From an uncultured Clostridia bacterium (GTDB lineage Bacteria; Bacillota; Clostridia; Oscillospirales; Acutalibacteraceae): a stretch of DNA of 64,000 nucleotides. The notes below the pieces were generated by a model. That model was not told the origin of the DNA. It searched no databases and saw only the letters and a list, made by a program, of their open reading frames with translations. The position numbers and the translations under genes were made by a program. The number at the start of each line of letters is the position of its first letter. Within the stretch, counting starts at the first letter, position 1. Of the stretch, positions 54,177-61,942 are shown piece by piece. The stretch lies in the NCBI GenBank assembly GCA_945983355.1, contig CAMFSU010000013.1:1-64000 (forward strand), written 5' to 3'.

Positions 54177-55703
54177 TTTATTAAAAACAAAAACCAACCA
54201 TAAAGGTCGGTTTTTCGTTTCTGGTGGAGCAAGATTGCTCAAATCCGAACCCTGCCCCGAAGAGATACGAAAAGTGTTGGTCTTGTTCGATGTGAGGTTA
54301 TAGATAGAGGTTATCTTGAACCACCCATCGGGTTCATCCCACACAGTAACGGAGTTTACGAGCAGGTCGATAATGTGCCTACGGAAGTTCTCATCCTCGA
54401 TGTCTCCGTTGCAGAACTCAGTCAACCACCATATAATATGTTCCTTTTCTAAAACAATAATATCATCCTGTGCAACAACGAGTCGCTTTTCGGTGGCTCG
54501 TTTTTGTTTTTCTAATTCTATCAGACGAGCGGTGAGTGCATCGGAATCTGCACCTTTCTCTACCATCTTGATAAGGTTGGCGATGCTTTTCTCGATTTCT
54601 CGAAGTTCTTGCGTGAGTGCCGGAACAAGGCTCTCATTCTCAATGTCGATTCTGTTCTGTCTCACGGCGGCTTCTGCGAGTTCCTCAATGACTTCGGGCG
54701 TGAGGATTGTTAAAGCATCTTCGACCACGGCTCTCTCAATGAAATCTTTCTTCAAAGGTGTTTTATCACAGGAACGAAATCTCTTCCTTGTGGAGCAAGT
54801 GTAGTAGTTGTACTTTGCTCCTGTATGGCTCGTTCCACTCTCACCTGTCATAGAAGCCCCACAATGACCGCAGAAGAGCTTTTGTGCTAAGAGGTAATCT
54901 ACCTTAGCCTTTCCCCTCGCAGGGGCTTGTGCGTTGACTGAGAGCCGTTTCTGCACAATCTCGAATGTCTCTTTATCTACGATGGCAGGAACGCCGCCCT
55001 CGATACGCATATCCTTATATTTATAGATGCCGATGTACCGCTCATTCTTGAACATCGACTTGAAACTGTTCTTGTTAAAATCTACGCCCTTTGCGGTCTT
55101 GTACCCTTTGTTATTAAACTTCTCGCATATCTCGGCAACTGTGGCACCGTTGGCGTAGAGGTCAAATGCTTCTCTTACAATGACTGCTGCCGCTTCATCG
55201 ATGACGAGTTTCTTATCCTCGATGCGATAACCCAACGGGATATGACCGCCGATACTATGGCATTTATGAGCAGACTCATACATACCTCTCGTAATCTTTT
55301 GGGACAGTTCCTTAGAGTAGAACTCAGCCATACCTTCGAGAACTGCTTCGAGAATTACGCCCTCCGGGTTATCCGATATGTTCTCCGTGGCAGAGATGAC
55401 CCGAACGCCATTCTTTTTGAGTCTCGCCTTGTAGGTGGCAGAATCGTATCTGTTTCGAGCGAACCTGTCGAGCTTGTAAACCACGACCGCTTCCCACAAC
55501 TGCTTCTCGCTATCCTTTATCATCTTTTGGAACTGAGTACGCTTGTCGGTGTCCTTGAACGCCGATGTAGCCCTGTCGATATACTGCTCGACAACATTGT
55601 AGCCCTCTCGTTTACAGAACTCCATACAGACTCTACGCTGACCCTCTATGGACTGTTCTGTCTGCCGGTCGCTACTATACCTCATATATAAACAAACATC
55701 CAT
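54171..55703 (-). CDS. Large serine recombinase (integrase)
   Basis: Site-specific integrase, 510 aa. The resolvase domain has YMRYSSDRQTEQSIEGQ with the catalytic Ser at residue 10, then LDRFARNR. A Recombinase domain follows (GHIPLGYRI, VPAIVDKETFEIVQKRL). The zinc-ribbon has FCGHCGASMTG ... YYTCS, and a coiled-coil lies near residues 370-430. The last 20 or so residues (KNRPLWLVFVFNKK) read through a terminator-like stem and are probably host-encoded. RBS GGGAG before the ATG. It marks the left end of the mobile element. Confidence 0.93.
   Translation of the reverse strand: MDVCLYMRYSSDRQTEQSIEGQRRVCMEFCKREGYNVVEQYIDRATSAFKDTDKRTQFQKMIKDSEKQLWEAVVVYKLDRFARNRYDSATYKARLKKNGVRVISATENISDNPEGVILEAVLEGMAEFYSKELSQKITRGMYESAHKCHSIGGHIPLGYRIEDKKLVIDEAAAVIVREAFDLYANGATVAEICEKFNNKGYKTAKGVDFNKNSFKSMFKNERYIGIYKYKDMRIEGGVPAIVDKETFEIVQKRLSVNAQAPARGKAKVDYLLAQKLFCGHCGASMTGESGTSHTGAKYNYYTCSTRKRFRSCDKTPLKKDFIERAVVEDALTILTPEVIEELAEAAVRQNRIDIENESLVPALTQELREIEKSIANLIKMVEKGADSDALTARLIELEKQKRATEKRLVVAQDDIIVLEKEHIIWWLTEFCNGDIEDENFRRHIIDLLVNSVTVWDEPDGWFKITSIYNLTSNKTNTFRISSGQGSDLSNLAPPETKNRPLWLVFVFNKK
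54189..54250 (-). other. Candidate attachment junction of the integrated element
   Basis: A perfect 14 bp palindrome GAGCAA-GA-TTGCTC (54227-54240) lies in the 3' end of the recombinase gene. It is followed on the minus strand by TTGCTCCACCA, which looks like a tRNA 3' acceptor end, and then by a terminator-like stem AAAAACC-GACC/GGTT-GGTTTTT (54189-54215). A terminator inside a coding end suggests that the recombinase tail reads into host DNA. Confidence 0.45.
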
Positions 55704-55772
55704 TATTCTAACTCCCTCAATCTTCCGTATAACTGAACCACTTCAAAAGGAATGACCTTACGGTCCGTTGGC

Positions 55773-56183
55773 TCAGCCAACAGAAGCCGTATTCTCTCCT
55801 GTATTCTTTTTTTCTATGGTATCACGGATATTGAGGATGTTCTGAATCATCAACAATCTACCTTCTTCTGTCGTTGCTCTAAAAACGCTGAGGAGGGCTT
55901 TTTCTTGTTCGGAGAGATTGGAATACCTTTCTCTTTCGATAGTATCGTGGCTCTCGTTGACTATGTTCAAAGCTCGTTTCATAAGGTCATCGTTACCCAA
56001 AAGGTAATCGGTCGATACACCAAAGTATTGTGCTAACTTAACGAGAGTTTTGCCATCGGGTGCAGAATCCTTATCCTCCCAATATTTCTGTTGATTCTTT
56101 CCGATAGAAAGCTCCTTACTTACCTGCTGCCAATTAACACCTTTGGCTGAGAGAAGTCCTTTAAGTCTTGCTGAAAACACCAT
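55773..56183 (-). CDS. XRE-family repressor (phage CI-like)
   Basis: A 136 aa protein with an N-terminal helix-turn-helix: RLKGLLSAKGVNWQQVSKELSIGKNQQKYWE then VKLAQYFGVSTDYLLG. The C-terminal half (from about residue 75) is helical and charged, with no LexA-type peptidase. The ORF track opens upstream; the RBS GGAGG lies 8 nt before the ATG at 56183 (VFSARLKG), which I use. It faces away from the early genes across an operator-rich gap, as in a phage immunity region. Confidence 0.88.
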   Translation of the reverse strand: MVFSARLKGLLSAKGVNWQQVSKELSIGKNQQKYWEDKDSAPDGKTLVKLAQYFGVSTDYLLGNDDLMKRALNIVNESHDTIERERYSNLSEQEKALLSVFRATTEEGRLLMIQNILNIRDTIEKKNTGENTASVG

Positions 56184-56196
56184 AATGATACCTCCA

Positions 56197-56281
56197 AATC
56201 CCGAAGTTCGGGAAAATTTCAAAAATAAATCCCTAAATTTTATAAAAAACTCTTGACAATCCCTAAATTGGGGATTATAAT
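56197..56281 (+). promoter_or_regulatory. Early rightward promoter with operator array
   Basis: TTGACA (56253-56258), 17 bp spacer, TATAAT (56276-56281): perfect sigma-A. Three related sites surround it: AATCCC-GAAGTTC-GGGA (56197-56213), AATCCCTAAATTT (56229-56241) and AATCCC-TAAATTG-GGGATT (56258-56276). The last overlaps the spacer, fitting repression by the adjacent XRE protein. The rest of the 268 bp gap to 56451 shows no gene I can support. Confidence 0.85.
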
Positions 56282-56451
56282 GAGTAATGTAAACAACAAA
56301 TGGCAACACGAAAGGAAGCCCCAGCAGTTACTTTTCTGTCGGAGTTGTCTCCAATGGTCTTATGTATTGTAGCGAATCCATTATACCATTGAATCTCCTT
56401 TTTGTCAACCTTTGTTGTAATACAAATTCAAAAAAGAGAGGAGGTTTCCCA

Positions 56452-56676
56452 ATGAGAGAAGAAAGGGACAGAATCCGATTGATGCTCTATCGGAACACCC
56501 TTACAAACGCTTGGCTTGTAAATCGTCTCGAAGAAAAAGGCATTAACACCGAAAAAACTGAGATGAGTTCTGTCCTTCGTGGTGTTCGTAAGGGAGCGAA
56601 AGCAGAGAGCATCATAAAGACTTCCGTGGAGATTCTCGATTATTACGAGAAATGCTTTCCGGGAGCAAGGGACTGA
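56452..56676 (+). CDS. Small phage-type regulatory (HTH-like) protein
   Basis: A 74 aa protein starting at the ATG 7 nt after GGAGG, later than the ORF track start. RIRLMLYRNTLTNAWLVNRLEEKGINTEKTEMSSVLRGVRKG has the spacing of a helix-turn-helix followed by a helix (IIKTSVEILDYYEKCF). This is typical of small Cro-like or anti-repressor proteins in the early region. First gene of the rightward unit. Role by position and fold only. Confidence 0.6.
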   Translation: MREERDRIRLMLYRNTLTNAWLVNRLEEKGINTEKTEMSSVLRGVRKGAKAESIIKTSVEILDYYEKCFPGARD

Positions 56677-56678
56677 GT

Positions 56679-56864
56679 ATGGCTCATATAGAGAGTCCAA
56701 CTCGAAACAGTCTTGGTCGTATTCTCGCTCGTACAGTCTCACAGTATTTTGAAGATAAAGAGCATCGCCGTGAGTTTGAAGCGTGGTACGAAAAAACCTA
56801 TGGCAAAAAGTATGTTTGGAAGAAAGGAAGTAGATTAAATGATACCCAACCGCAAACGCTCTAA
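56679..56864 (+). CDS. Small hypothetical protein
   Basis: A 61 aa protein following the HTH-like gene after 2 bp. NSLGRILARTVSQYFEDKEHRREFEAWYEKTYGKKYVWKKG is predicted helical and basic. No family recognised. Its 3' end overlaps the transglycosylase start by 26 bp. Assigned as a gene from tight packing. Confidence 0.55.
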   Translation: MAHIESPTRNSLGRILARTVSQYFEDKEHRREFEAWYEKTYGKKYVWKKGSRLNDTQPQTL

Positions 56865-57543
56865 CCCCATAAAGAAATGGTTTAGGAAGAACCTGTTTTG
56901 GTTCATTCTGTTGTCGATTGTCCTTGTGAGTATGGGCGTAGGTGTGGTTATCGGACACGCTCTACCATCTAATTCAGATTGCCCGAAAGAAACCGCATCT
57001 GCGACTACCTCGAATGAGACTATCGGAGCAACTGATTCCGAACAACCTGCACTTAACACCGACCCCGTAAAAGAGGAAACAGAACCCGTACTCGTGTATT
57101 GGGATGTACCGCTTTCCGAAGCGATGCAGGACTATATACGGATGCTGAGTGTGGAGTATTCCGTTCCCGAAGAACTCATCCTCGCAATGATTGAGGTCGA
57201 AAGTTCTTTTAGACCATCTGTTGTAAGCTCCACAGGTGATTACGGGTATATGCAGATTAACGAGTGCAATCACGAATGGCTCAAAGACGAACTCGGTGTT
57301 ACCGATTTCCTCGACCCATACCAAAACATTCTATGTGGCGTTTATATCCTGTCCGGGCATCTCGAAAAGACCGATGGCGATATTGCTAAGGCACTAATGA
57401 GATATAACAACGGTCCCACGGGTGCTTATCGTTTATGGCAAAAAGGCGTGTTTGAAACATCCTACACCAAAAAGATAACGACCGCTTATGAGTCCTACAT
57501 AGAAAAAAGCCGCCCCGATGGTGCAACATCGAAAGCGGCATAG
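56839..57543 (+). CDS. Membrane-anchored lytic transglycosylase (SLT domain)
   Basis: A 234 aa protein. A basic N-terminus and one helix (LFWFILLSIVLVSMGVGVVIGHAL, about residues 19-42) are followed by a Ser/Thr/Glu-rich linker. The SLT domain (about 95-225) has AMIEVESSFRPSVVSSTGDYGYMQIN with the catalytic Glu, and ALMRYNNGPTG. It cuts peptidoglycan glycan strands. Being in the early region, it may open the wall for DNA entry or transfer, or it may be a lysogenic gene; unclear. No relaxase or T4SS gene is seen in the window. Confidence 0.85.
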   Translation: MIPNRKRSNPIKKWFRKNLFWFILLSIVLVSMGVGVVIGHALPSNSDCPKETASATTSNETIGATDSEQPALNTDPVKEETEPVLVYWDVPLSEAMQDYIRMLSVEYSVPEELILAMIEVESSFRPSVVSSTGDYGYMQINECNHEWLKDELGVTDFLDPYQNILCGVYILSGHLEKTDGDIAKALMRYNNGPTGAYRLWQKGVFETSYTKKITTAYESYIEKSRPDGATSKAA

Positions 57544-57588
57544 GTATAAACCCTATCGAAATTATAACACAGAGGAGCGAAAAAGTCA

Positions 57589-57732
57589 ATGTGCGATGTA
57601 ATTTGCTTGTGCTGCCAATGTGGTCGAGAAATCCACAAAGGAGAGGGCATACACGATGTCAACGATGAGAAATGGTGCGACAGATGTGTAGAAGGTTGTT
57701 ATACCTTCCCCGAAGAAAGCGATGAAGACTAA
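57589..57732 (+). CDS. Small Cys-rich (zinc ribbon-like) protein
   Basis: A 47 aa ORF, too short for the ORF track. MCDVICLCCQCGREI and WCDRCVEGC supply paired cysteines for a metal site. GAGGAG lies 11 nt upstream. It overlaps the next small ORF by 11 bp. Function unknown; such small Cys-rich proteins are common in phage early regions. Confidence 0.6.
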   Translation: MCDVICLCCQCGREIHKGEGIHDVNDEKWCDRCVEGCYTFPEESDED

Positions 57733-57889
57733 CCCTTGTAAACATTGTGTTCCACCGAAGAGAACACCGACCTGTCATTCCACCTGCAAAGACTACAAAG
57801 ATTGGAAAGCAGAATGGGATGCAATGCGTGAGAAGCAACGCAAAGAAAACGACTTCAACAATTCATTCAGATTTAGGAGGAAATACTAA
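57722..57889 (+). CDS. Small Cys-rich phage-type protein
   Basis: A 55 aa ORF missing from the ORF track: NPCKHCVPPKRTPTCHSTCKDY followed by a charged tail. The CxxC ... CHxxC pattern is typical of small phage proteins seen in many Bacillota prophages. Its stop overlaps the next start in a TAATG, and it carries the AGGAGG RBS for that gene. Function unknown. Confidence 0.65.
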   Translation: MKTNPCKHCVPPKRTPTCHSTCKDYKDWKAEWDAMREKQRKENDFNNSFRFRRKY

Positions 57890-58437
57890 TGGCATTTTCT
57901 AATGACAAGCTCAATATTGGTGAGCATTTTATCTACAACGGAATCGAGTTTATCTGTCTCGATATTATTGACGGGAATTACCTCGCTATGACCGCAAAGC
58001 CGTGGGCTGAGATTCCCTTTGATACCAACAATCATAACGATTGGCGTAAGTCCTCTCTTCGTAGAGTTCTTAACACCGACTTCCTCGAACTGCTCGATAA
58101 GAAGCATCTCGTAATGCAGACTTCCGACCTCATCGCAGATAACGGCGATAAGGCATATGGTACGAGCGAGGACTATGTAACGATTCTCTCCTGCGACCAA
58201 TACCGCAAGTACAGAGACATCGTACCGCTCTTCGAGGAATGGATGTGGACTCTTACTCCGTGGAGTTGCAACACCTCGTACTCGAGCATTGTGCGTAGTG
58301 TGTATACCGCGGGCAATGTCTACAGCAGCATTGCGTACCACAGTAACGGTGTTGCCCCGGCTTGTTTATTCTCATCTCAGAATCTTAAATTGTGCCGACA
58401 GGCACATCTCGTAGGAATTTCCGATGAGAACGATTAA
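57889..58437 (+). CDS. DUF6273-like protein
   Basis: A 182 aa protein. FIYNGIEFICLDIIDGNYLAM and NDWRKSSLRRVLNTDFLELL are typical of DUF6273-like proteins. The C-terminal part, WMWTLTPWSCNTSYSSIVRSVYTAGNVYSSIAYHSNGVAPACLF, is rich in Tyr, Asn and Ser and ends in the family GVxPA motif, like a C-type lectin/FGE fold. It has an AGGAGG RBS within the previous gene. Function unknown. Confidence 0.65.
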   Translation: MAFSNDKLNIGEHFIYNGIEFICLDIIDGNYLAMTAKPWAEIPFDTNNHNDWRKSSLRRVLNTDFLELLDKKHLVMQTSDLIADNGDKAYGTSEDYVTILSCDQYRKYRDIVPLFEEWMWTLTPWSCNTSYSSIVRSVYTAGNVYSSIAYHSNGVAPACLFSSQNLKLCRQAHLVGISDEND

Positions 58438-58606
58438 ACCCACGGATAGCACGAAATGTATTGAGTGCGGAGAACTCATCGGAGAAGAGGAACATTATTG
58501 GAGCAAATCACGAGGTTATCCACCCGTATTTATCCATAAGAGATGTTGGGAATCTCTTCTTCCGAAGAAAGGAGCGAAGACCGATGAGCAACAAAAAAAT
58601 CGGTAA
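58424..58606 (+). CDS. Small zinc ribbon protein
   Basis: A 60 aa protein with TKCIECGELIGEE and FIHKRCWESLL, giving a CxxC ... HxxC metal site. The start overlaps the preceding gene by 14 bp; AGGAA precedes the ATG. The 3' end overlaps the nuclease gene by 23 bp. Probably nucleic-acid binding; function unknown. Confidence 0.6.
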   Translation: MRTIKPTDSTKCIECGELIGEEEHYWSKSRGYPPVFIHKRCWESLLPKKGAKTDEQQKNR

Positions 58607-58985
58607 TGACTTTGAAGCCGAACTCTGTGAGATGCTTAGTCTCTACGGCTTTTGGTGTCATAATCTCGCCGTAAAAAGCGAAGGGCAACCTGCCGATGTT
58701 ATCGCCGCCCGTAACGGCAAGGCATACCTCATAGACTGCAAGGTGTGTAGCACTAACAAAGGCTTCGCCCTCTCCCGTATGGAAGAAAATCAAGAACTTG
58801 CGATGACTCTGTGGAAGGAGTGCGGTAACGGAGACGGATGGTTCGCCATTCTCCTCGCAGGAATCGTCTATATGATACCTCACTTCACCATAGAAGCCTT
58901 TGCTAATAGTCAAGCCTATCTTTCCCCGAAAGAGATATTCGAGTACGGAAAACCGCTTGATAAATGGGTGAAGAAATGCAAGTAA
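58584..58985 (+). CDS. PD-(D/E)xK nuclease, Holliday-junction-resolvase-like
   Basis: A 133 aa protein. IGNDFEAELCEMLSLYGFWCHNL has the N-terminal Glu, and GQPADVIAARNGKAYLIDCKV gives the D ... DxK active site. Size and pattern match phage RecB-like/Hjc-type nucleases. The ORF track opens upstream; the ATG at 58584 follows GGAG. It may process recombination or replication intermediates with the adjacent helicase. Confidence 0.8.
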   Translation: MSNKKIGNDFEAELCEMLSLYGFWCHNLAVKSEGQPADVIAARNGKAYLIDCKVCSTNKGFALSRMEENQELAMTLWKECGNGDGWFAILLAGIVYMIPHFTIEAFANSQAYLSPKEIFEYGKPLDKWVKKCK

Positions 58986-60370
58986 CAATCGGCAGCACCA
59001 TAGCAGTCAAAGACCCGTCAGTAGAATTGGTGTCTTGGTGCAAAAGCAATCTGATACTTCGGAATCCCGACTACACCAAAAAGGTTCGTATGCACCTGTG
59101 GGTCGGGAATACTCCGAAAGACCTATATCTTTACGAGGTTGACGGAGATACGCTTATCCTTCCATTCGGTACGCTGAGAGAAATACTCCCAATGATTGCC
59201 GGAGCGAAAGTGTATAAGAGTTTCGCAGAACCTCGCAGGGTTGATTACAGTTGCGACATTCCTCTGTATGACTATCAGCAGGTCGCAGTCGATGAAGTAG
59301 TCAAGGAGCATTATGGCATCCTTCAAAGTCCGGCAGGTAGCGGTAAGACCCAAATGGGAATTGCCGTTGCCGCTCGGCTCGGTTGCCGAACCCTATGGCT
59401 CACTCACACGCAGGACCTTCTTACACAGAGTATGAATCGAGCAAAAATGTATATGAACCCTAAGACCATTGGAACGATTACCAACGGTAAGGTGAATATC
59501 GGAAGCGGTATCACCTTTGCGACAGTACAAACGATGTGCCGCTTAGACCTGCCATATTACAAGCACTTTTGGGATGTAATCATCGTTGATGAGTGCCACC
59601 GTTGTGCAGGTACTCCCACGGCAATATCGCAGTTCTCAAAGGTTCTAAGCAACCTCTCGGCTCGTCATAAGTACGGACTGTCTGCTACTGTGCATCGTTC
59701 TGATGGAATGATAAGAGCGACCTACGCTCTACTCGGTAATGTGATTTACACAGTTCCCGATGAAGCCGTTGCTGACAAGATTATGACAGTCGGCATCCGA
59801 CCTACGAGTACAGGTGTGAAGATTTCCCGTGAGTGCCTTAACACGGATGGAACGCTGAATTATACGAAGCTCATTTCTTATCTCTGTGAGAACTCATACC
59901 GAAATAACCTCATCAGTTCTTGGATAGTGTCGGAAGCAGAACACTCGTCTCTCATCCTTTCAGACAGGCTCGAACACCTCGAAGCACTTATGGCTACTCT
60001 CCCACGCTCGATGCGTGAACAAGCCGTAATGATAAGCGGTAAGATGACCTCGAAGAAAGGCAAGGCTGAGCGAGAACAGGCTATCGAGGATATGCGACAG
60101 GGTAAGAAGAAATACCTGTTCGCAACATATTCTCTCGCAAAAGAGGGTTTGGACATTCCTCGATTGGAACGATTGTATCTCACTACGCCACAAAAAGACT
60201 ATGCCGTTATCACGCAGAGCATCGGTCGTATCGCCCGAACCTTTGAGGGTAAGCAAGACCCCGTGTGCTTTGACTTTGTGGATGACATCGGGTATCTCAT
60301 CAAGGCTTATAAGAAGAGATGCACGACCTACAAAAAGAACGGCTGCTATTTCGTAGGAGGTGCAAAATGA
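58976..60370 (+). CDS. SF2 DNA helicase (DEAD/DEAH type)
   Basis: A 464 aa helicase. IPLYDYQQVAVDEVV is the Q-motif-like start, LQSPAGSGKTQMGIAV the Walker A, IIVDECHRCAG the DEAD-type Walker B, GLSATVHRSDG motif III, and VITQSIGRIARTFEGKQDP motif VI. The start is probably the ATG at 58976 with GGGTGA 5 nt upstream; its reading frame overlaps the nuclease gene. It likely unwinds DNA in the element's replication. The stop overlaps the methyltransferase start (ATGA). Confidence 0.9.
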   Translation: MQVTIGSTIAVKDPSVELVSWCKSNLILRNPDYTKKVRMHLWVGNTPKDLYLYEVDGDTLILPFGTLREILPMIAGAKVYKSFAEPRRVDYSCDIPLYDYQQVAVDEVVKEHYGILQSPAGSGKTQMGIAVAARLGCRTLWLTHTQDLLTQSMNRAKMYMNPKTIGTITNGKVNIGSGITFATVQTMCRLDLPYYKHFWDVIIVDECHRCAGTPTAISQFSKVLSNLSARHKYGLSATVHRSDGMIRATYALLGNVIYTVPDEAVADKIMTVGIRPTSTGVKISRECLNTDGTLNYTKLISYLCENSYRNNLISSWIVSEAEHSSLILSDRLEHLEALMATLPRSMREQAVMISGKMTSKKGKAEREQAIEDMRQGKKKYLFATYSLAKEGLDIPRLERLYLTTPQKDYAVITQSIGRIARTFEGKQDPVCFDFVDDIGYLIKAYKKRCTTYKKNGCYFVGGAK

Positions 60371-61942
60371 TACGACTTGGAAGTTTGTTTGACGGAGCAG
60401 GTACATTCCCGTTCGCAGGTAAACAGTACGGCGTGAAGCCTGTATGGGCGAGTGAGATTGAACCTTTCCCCGTCAGCGTAACAAGCAAACGATTTCCGAA
60501 GATGAAACACCTCGGAGACATTACCAAAATCAACGGTGCCGACATAGAACCCGTTGACATCATCACCTTTGGTTCACCCTGTCAAGACCTGTCTGTTGCA
60601 GGTAAACGAGCAGGACTCGATGGTGAGAGGTCGGGGTTGTTTATGGAAGCAGTAAGAATCATCAAAGAAATGCGAGGTGAAACCAATGGAGAGTACCCAA
60701 AAATCGCAATATGGGAGAATGTTCCCGGTGCGTTTAGTTCCAATGAGCGAGAAGACTTCCGGGTTGTCCTCGAAGAACTCTGCAAAATTAAAGGAGGTAA
60801 CACCTCTATTCCTCGACCTCCGAAACGGGGGGGGGAGACCTGCTTGGAACGATGCAGGACTTATCTTGGCAGACGAGTTTTCAATCGCTTGGCGAGTCCT
60901 CGATGCTCAATTTTGGGGAGTACCCCAACGCCGTAGAAGAATCTTCCTTGTGGTCGATTTTGGAGGACAATGTGCCGGAGAAATACTCTTTGAGCGAAAA
61001 GGCTTGTCAAGGAGTTTTGCGGAGAGCCGACAGGCGTGGCAAGGATTTACCCATTCTCTTGCGTGTCGCTCTGATGCAAAAGTGTGGGATGCCCGTGGAA
61101 ATGGCGATGGCGAGACTTGTTCCACTATCACAGGAGACCACGAAAACCGAATAACCGATTACACCAACATCCTTGTTACAGGGGTCGATTGCTTCAATCA
61201 GTCTCTTACGGGTGATAAAGCAATGACGATGTGTGCCGCAAATGGAGATTACAACCACTCCCCGTGCGTTGCGATTTACGGCAAAGGTACACGCCCTCAC
61301 AACAAAGACGAAGCACAGGTGTGGGAGGATAAGGACATTGCGAACTGTCTCAACATAAACGATATGAGCGAAGCTCGTGTCAACGAGATAATCGTAATGG
61401 CTACTCAGCAGGGCGGCTCGGAAATAGCCGTTGACCTCTGTCCCACAATTACGGCTTCCGCAGGAATGAGCGGTAATAATCAGCCCGTAATGTTCTATGC
61501 CCTTGACAGAGCATCGTTCAATCAAGGCATCAACGCCCAATACGACATCGGCATCGATGATAGCGGCATCGCCCAAACTCTCGTGGCGAAAGGTCCGGGT
61601 GCGGTGGCTTTCGGAGTACCGCTTGGATTTCGACCCGAAAACACTCGACTATACGAAGAGGTCTCAACGACCATCTGTAACGGCACGAATCCGGGACACC
61701 ATCAAGGAGTCCTCATTCTTGACCGACTCATTACAGAACTTCGCCGCTTAACCCCTATCGAGTGCGGCAGACTTGATGGTATGCCCGATTGGTGGTGCGA
61801 TGACATACCTCACTCTGATAGTGCTGAGTACAAGATGTGGGGTAACGGAATGGCTCTACCTTGTGTGATGTATGTAATGGAAGGGTGTGTCAAGGTACTC
61901 ACTCGCCGTTGGCTCGAAAGCGTTATGGGGGTGGGTGTATGA
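60367..61942 (+). pseudogene. DNA (cytosine-5) methyltransferase, frameshifted in a G9 tract
   Basis: C5 methyltransferase split across two frames. The first (60367-60936, 189 aa) has motif I LGSLFDGAGTFPFAGK, motif IV FGSPCQDLSVAGKR and motif VI ENVPG. The second (entering from 60827 to 61942) has motif VIII FWGVPQRRRRIFLV, a long target-recognition region, and motifs IX-X PIECGRLDGMPD and WGNGMALPCVMYVMEG. The frames join at nine Gs (60827-60835). With eight Gs the protein would read through as one polypeptide of about 524 aa. It may be a phase-variable gene, a slippage product or an assembly error; all motifs are otherwise intact. Start and stop overlap helicase and polymerase (ATGA). Confidence 0.85.
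60827..60835 (+). repeat. Poly-G tract (G9) at the methyltransferase frameshift
   Basis: Nine consecutive Gs within CGAAAC-G9-AGACC. This is the longest G run I noticed in the window and sits exactly where the two methyltransferase frames meet. Confidence 0.9.

Noticed and set aside
55242-55691. 149 aa plus-strand ORF opposite the recombinase gene
   Set aside because: Antisense shadow of the large serine recombinase with no RBS or recognisable domain.
56300-56392. 30-codon ORF after the early promoter
   Set aside because: No ribosome-binding site and no similarity; left as leader sequence.
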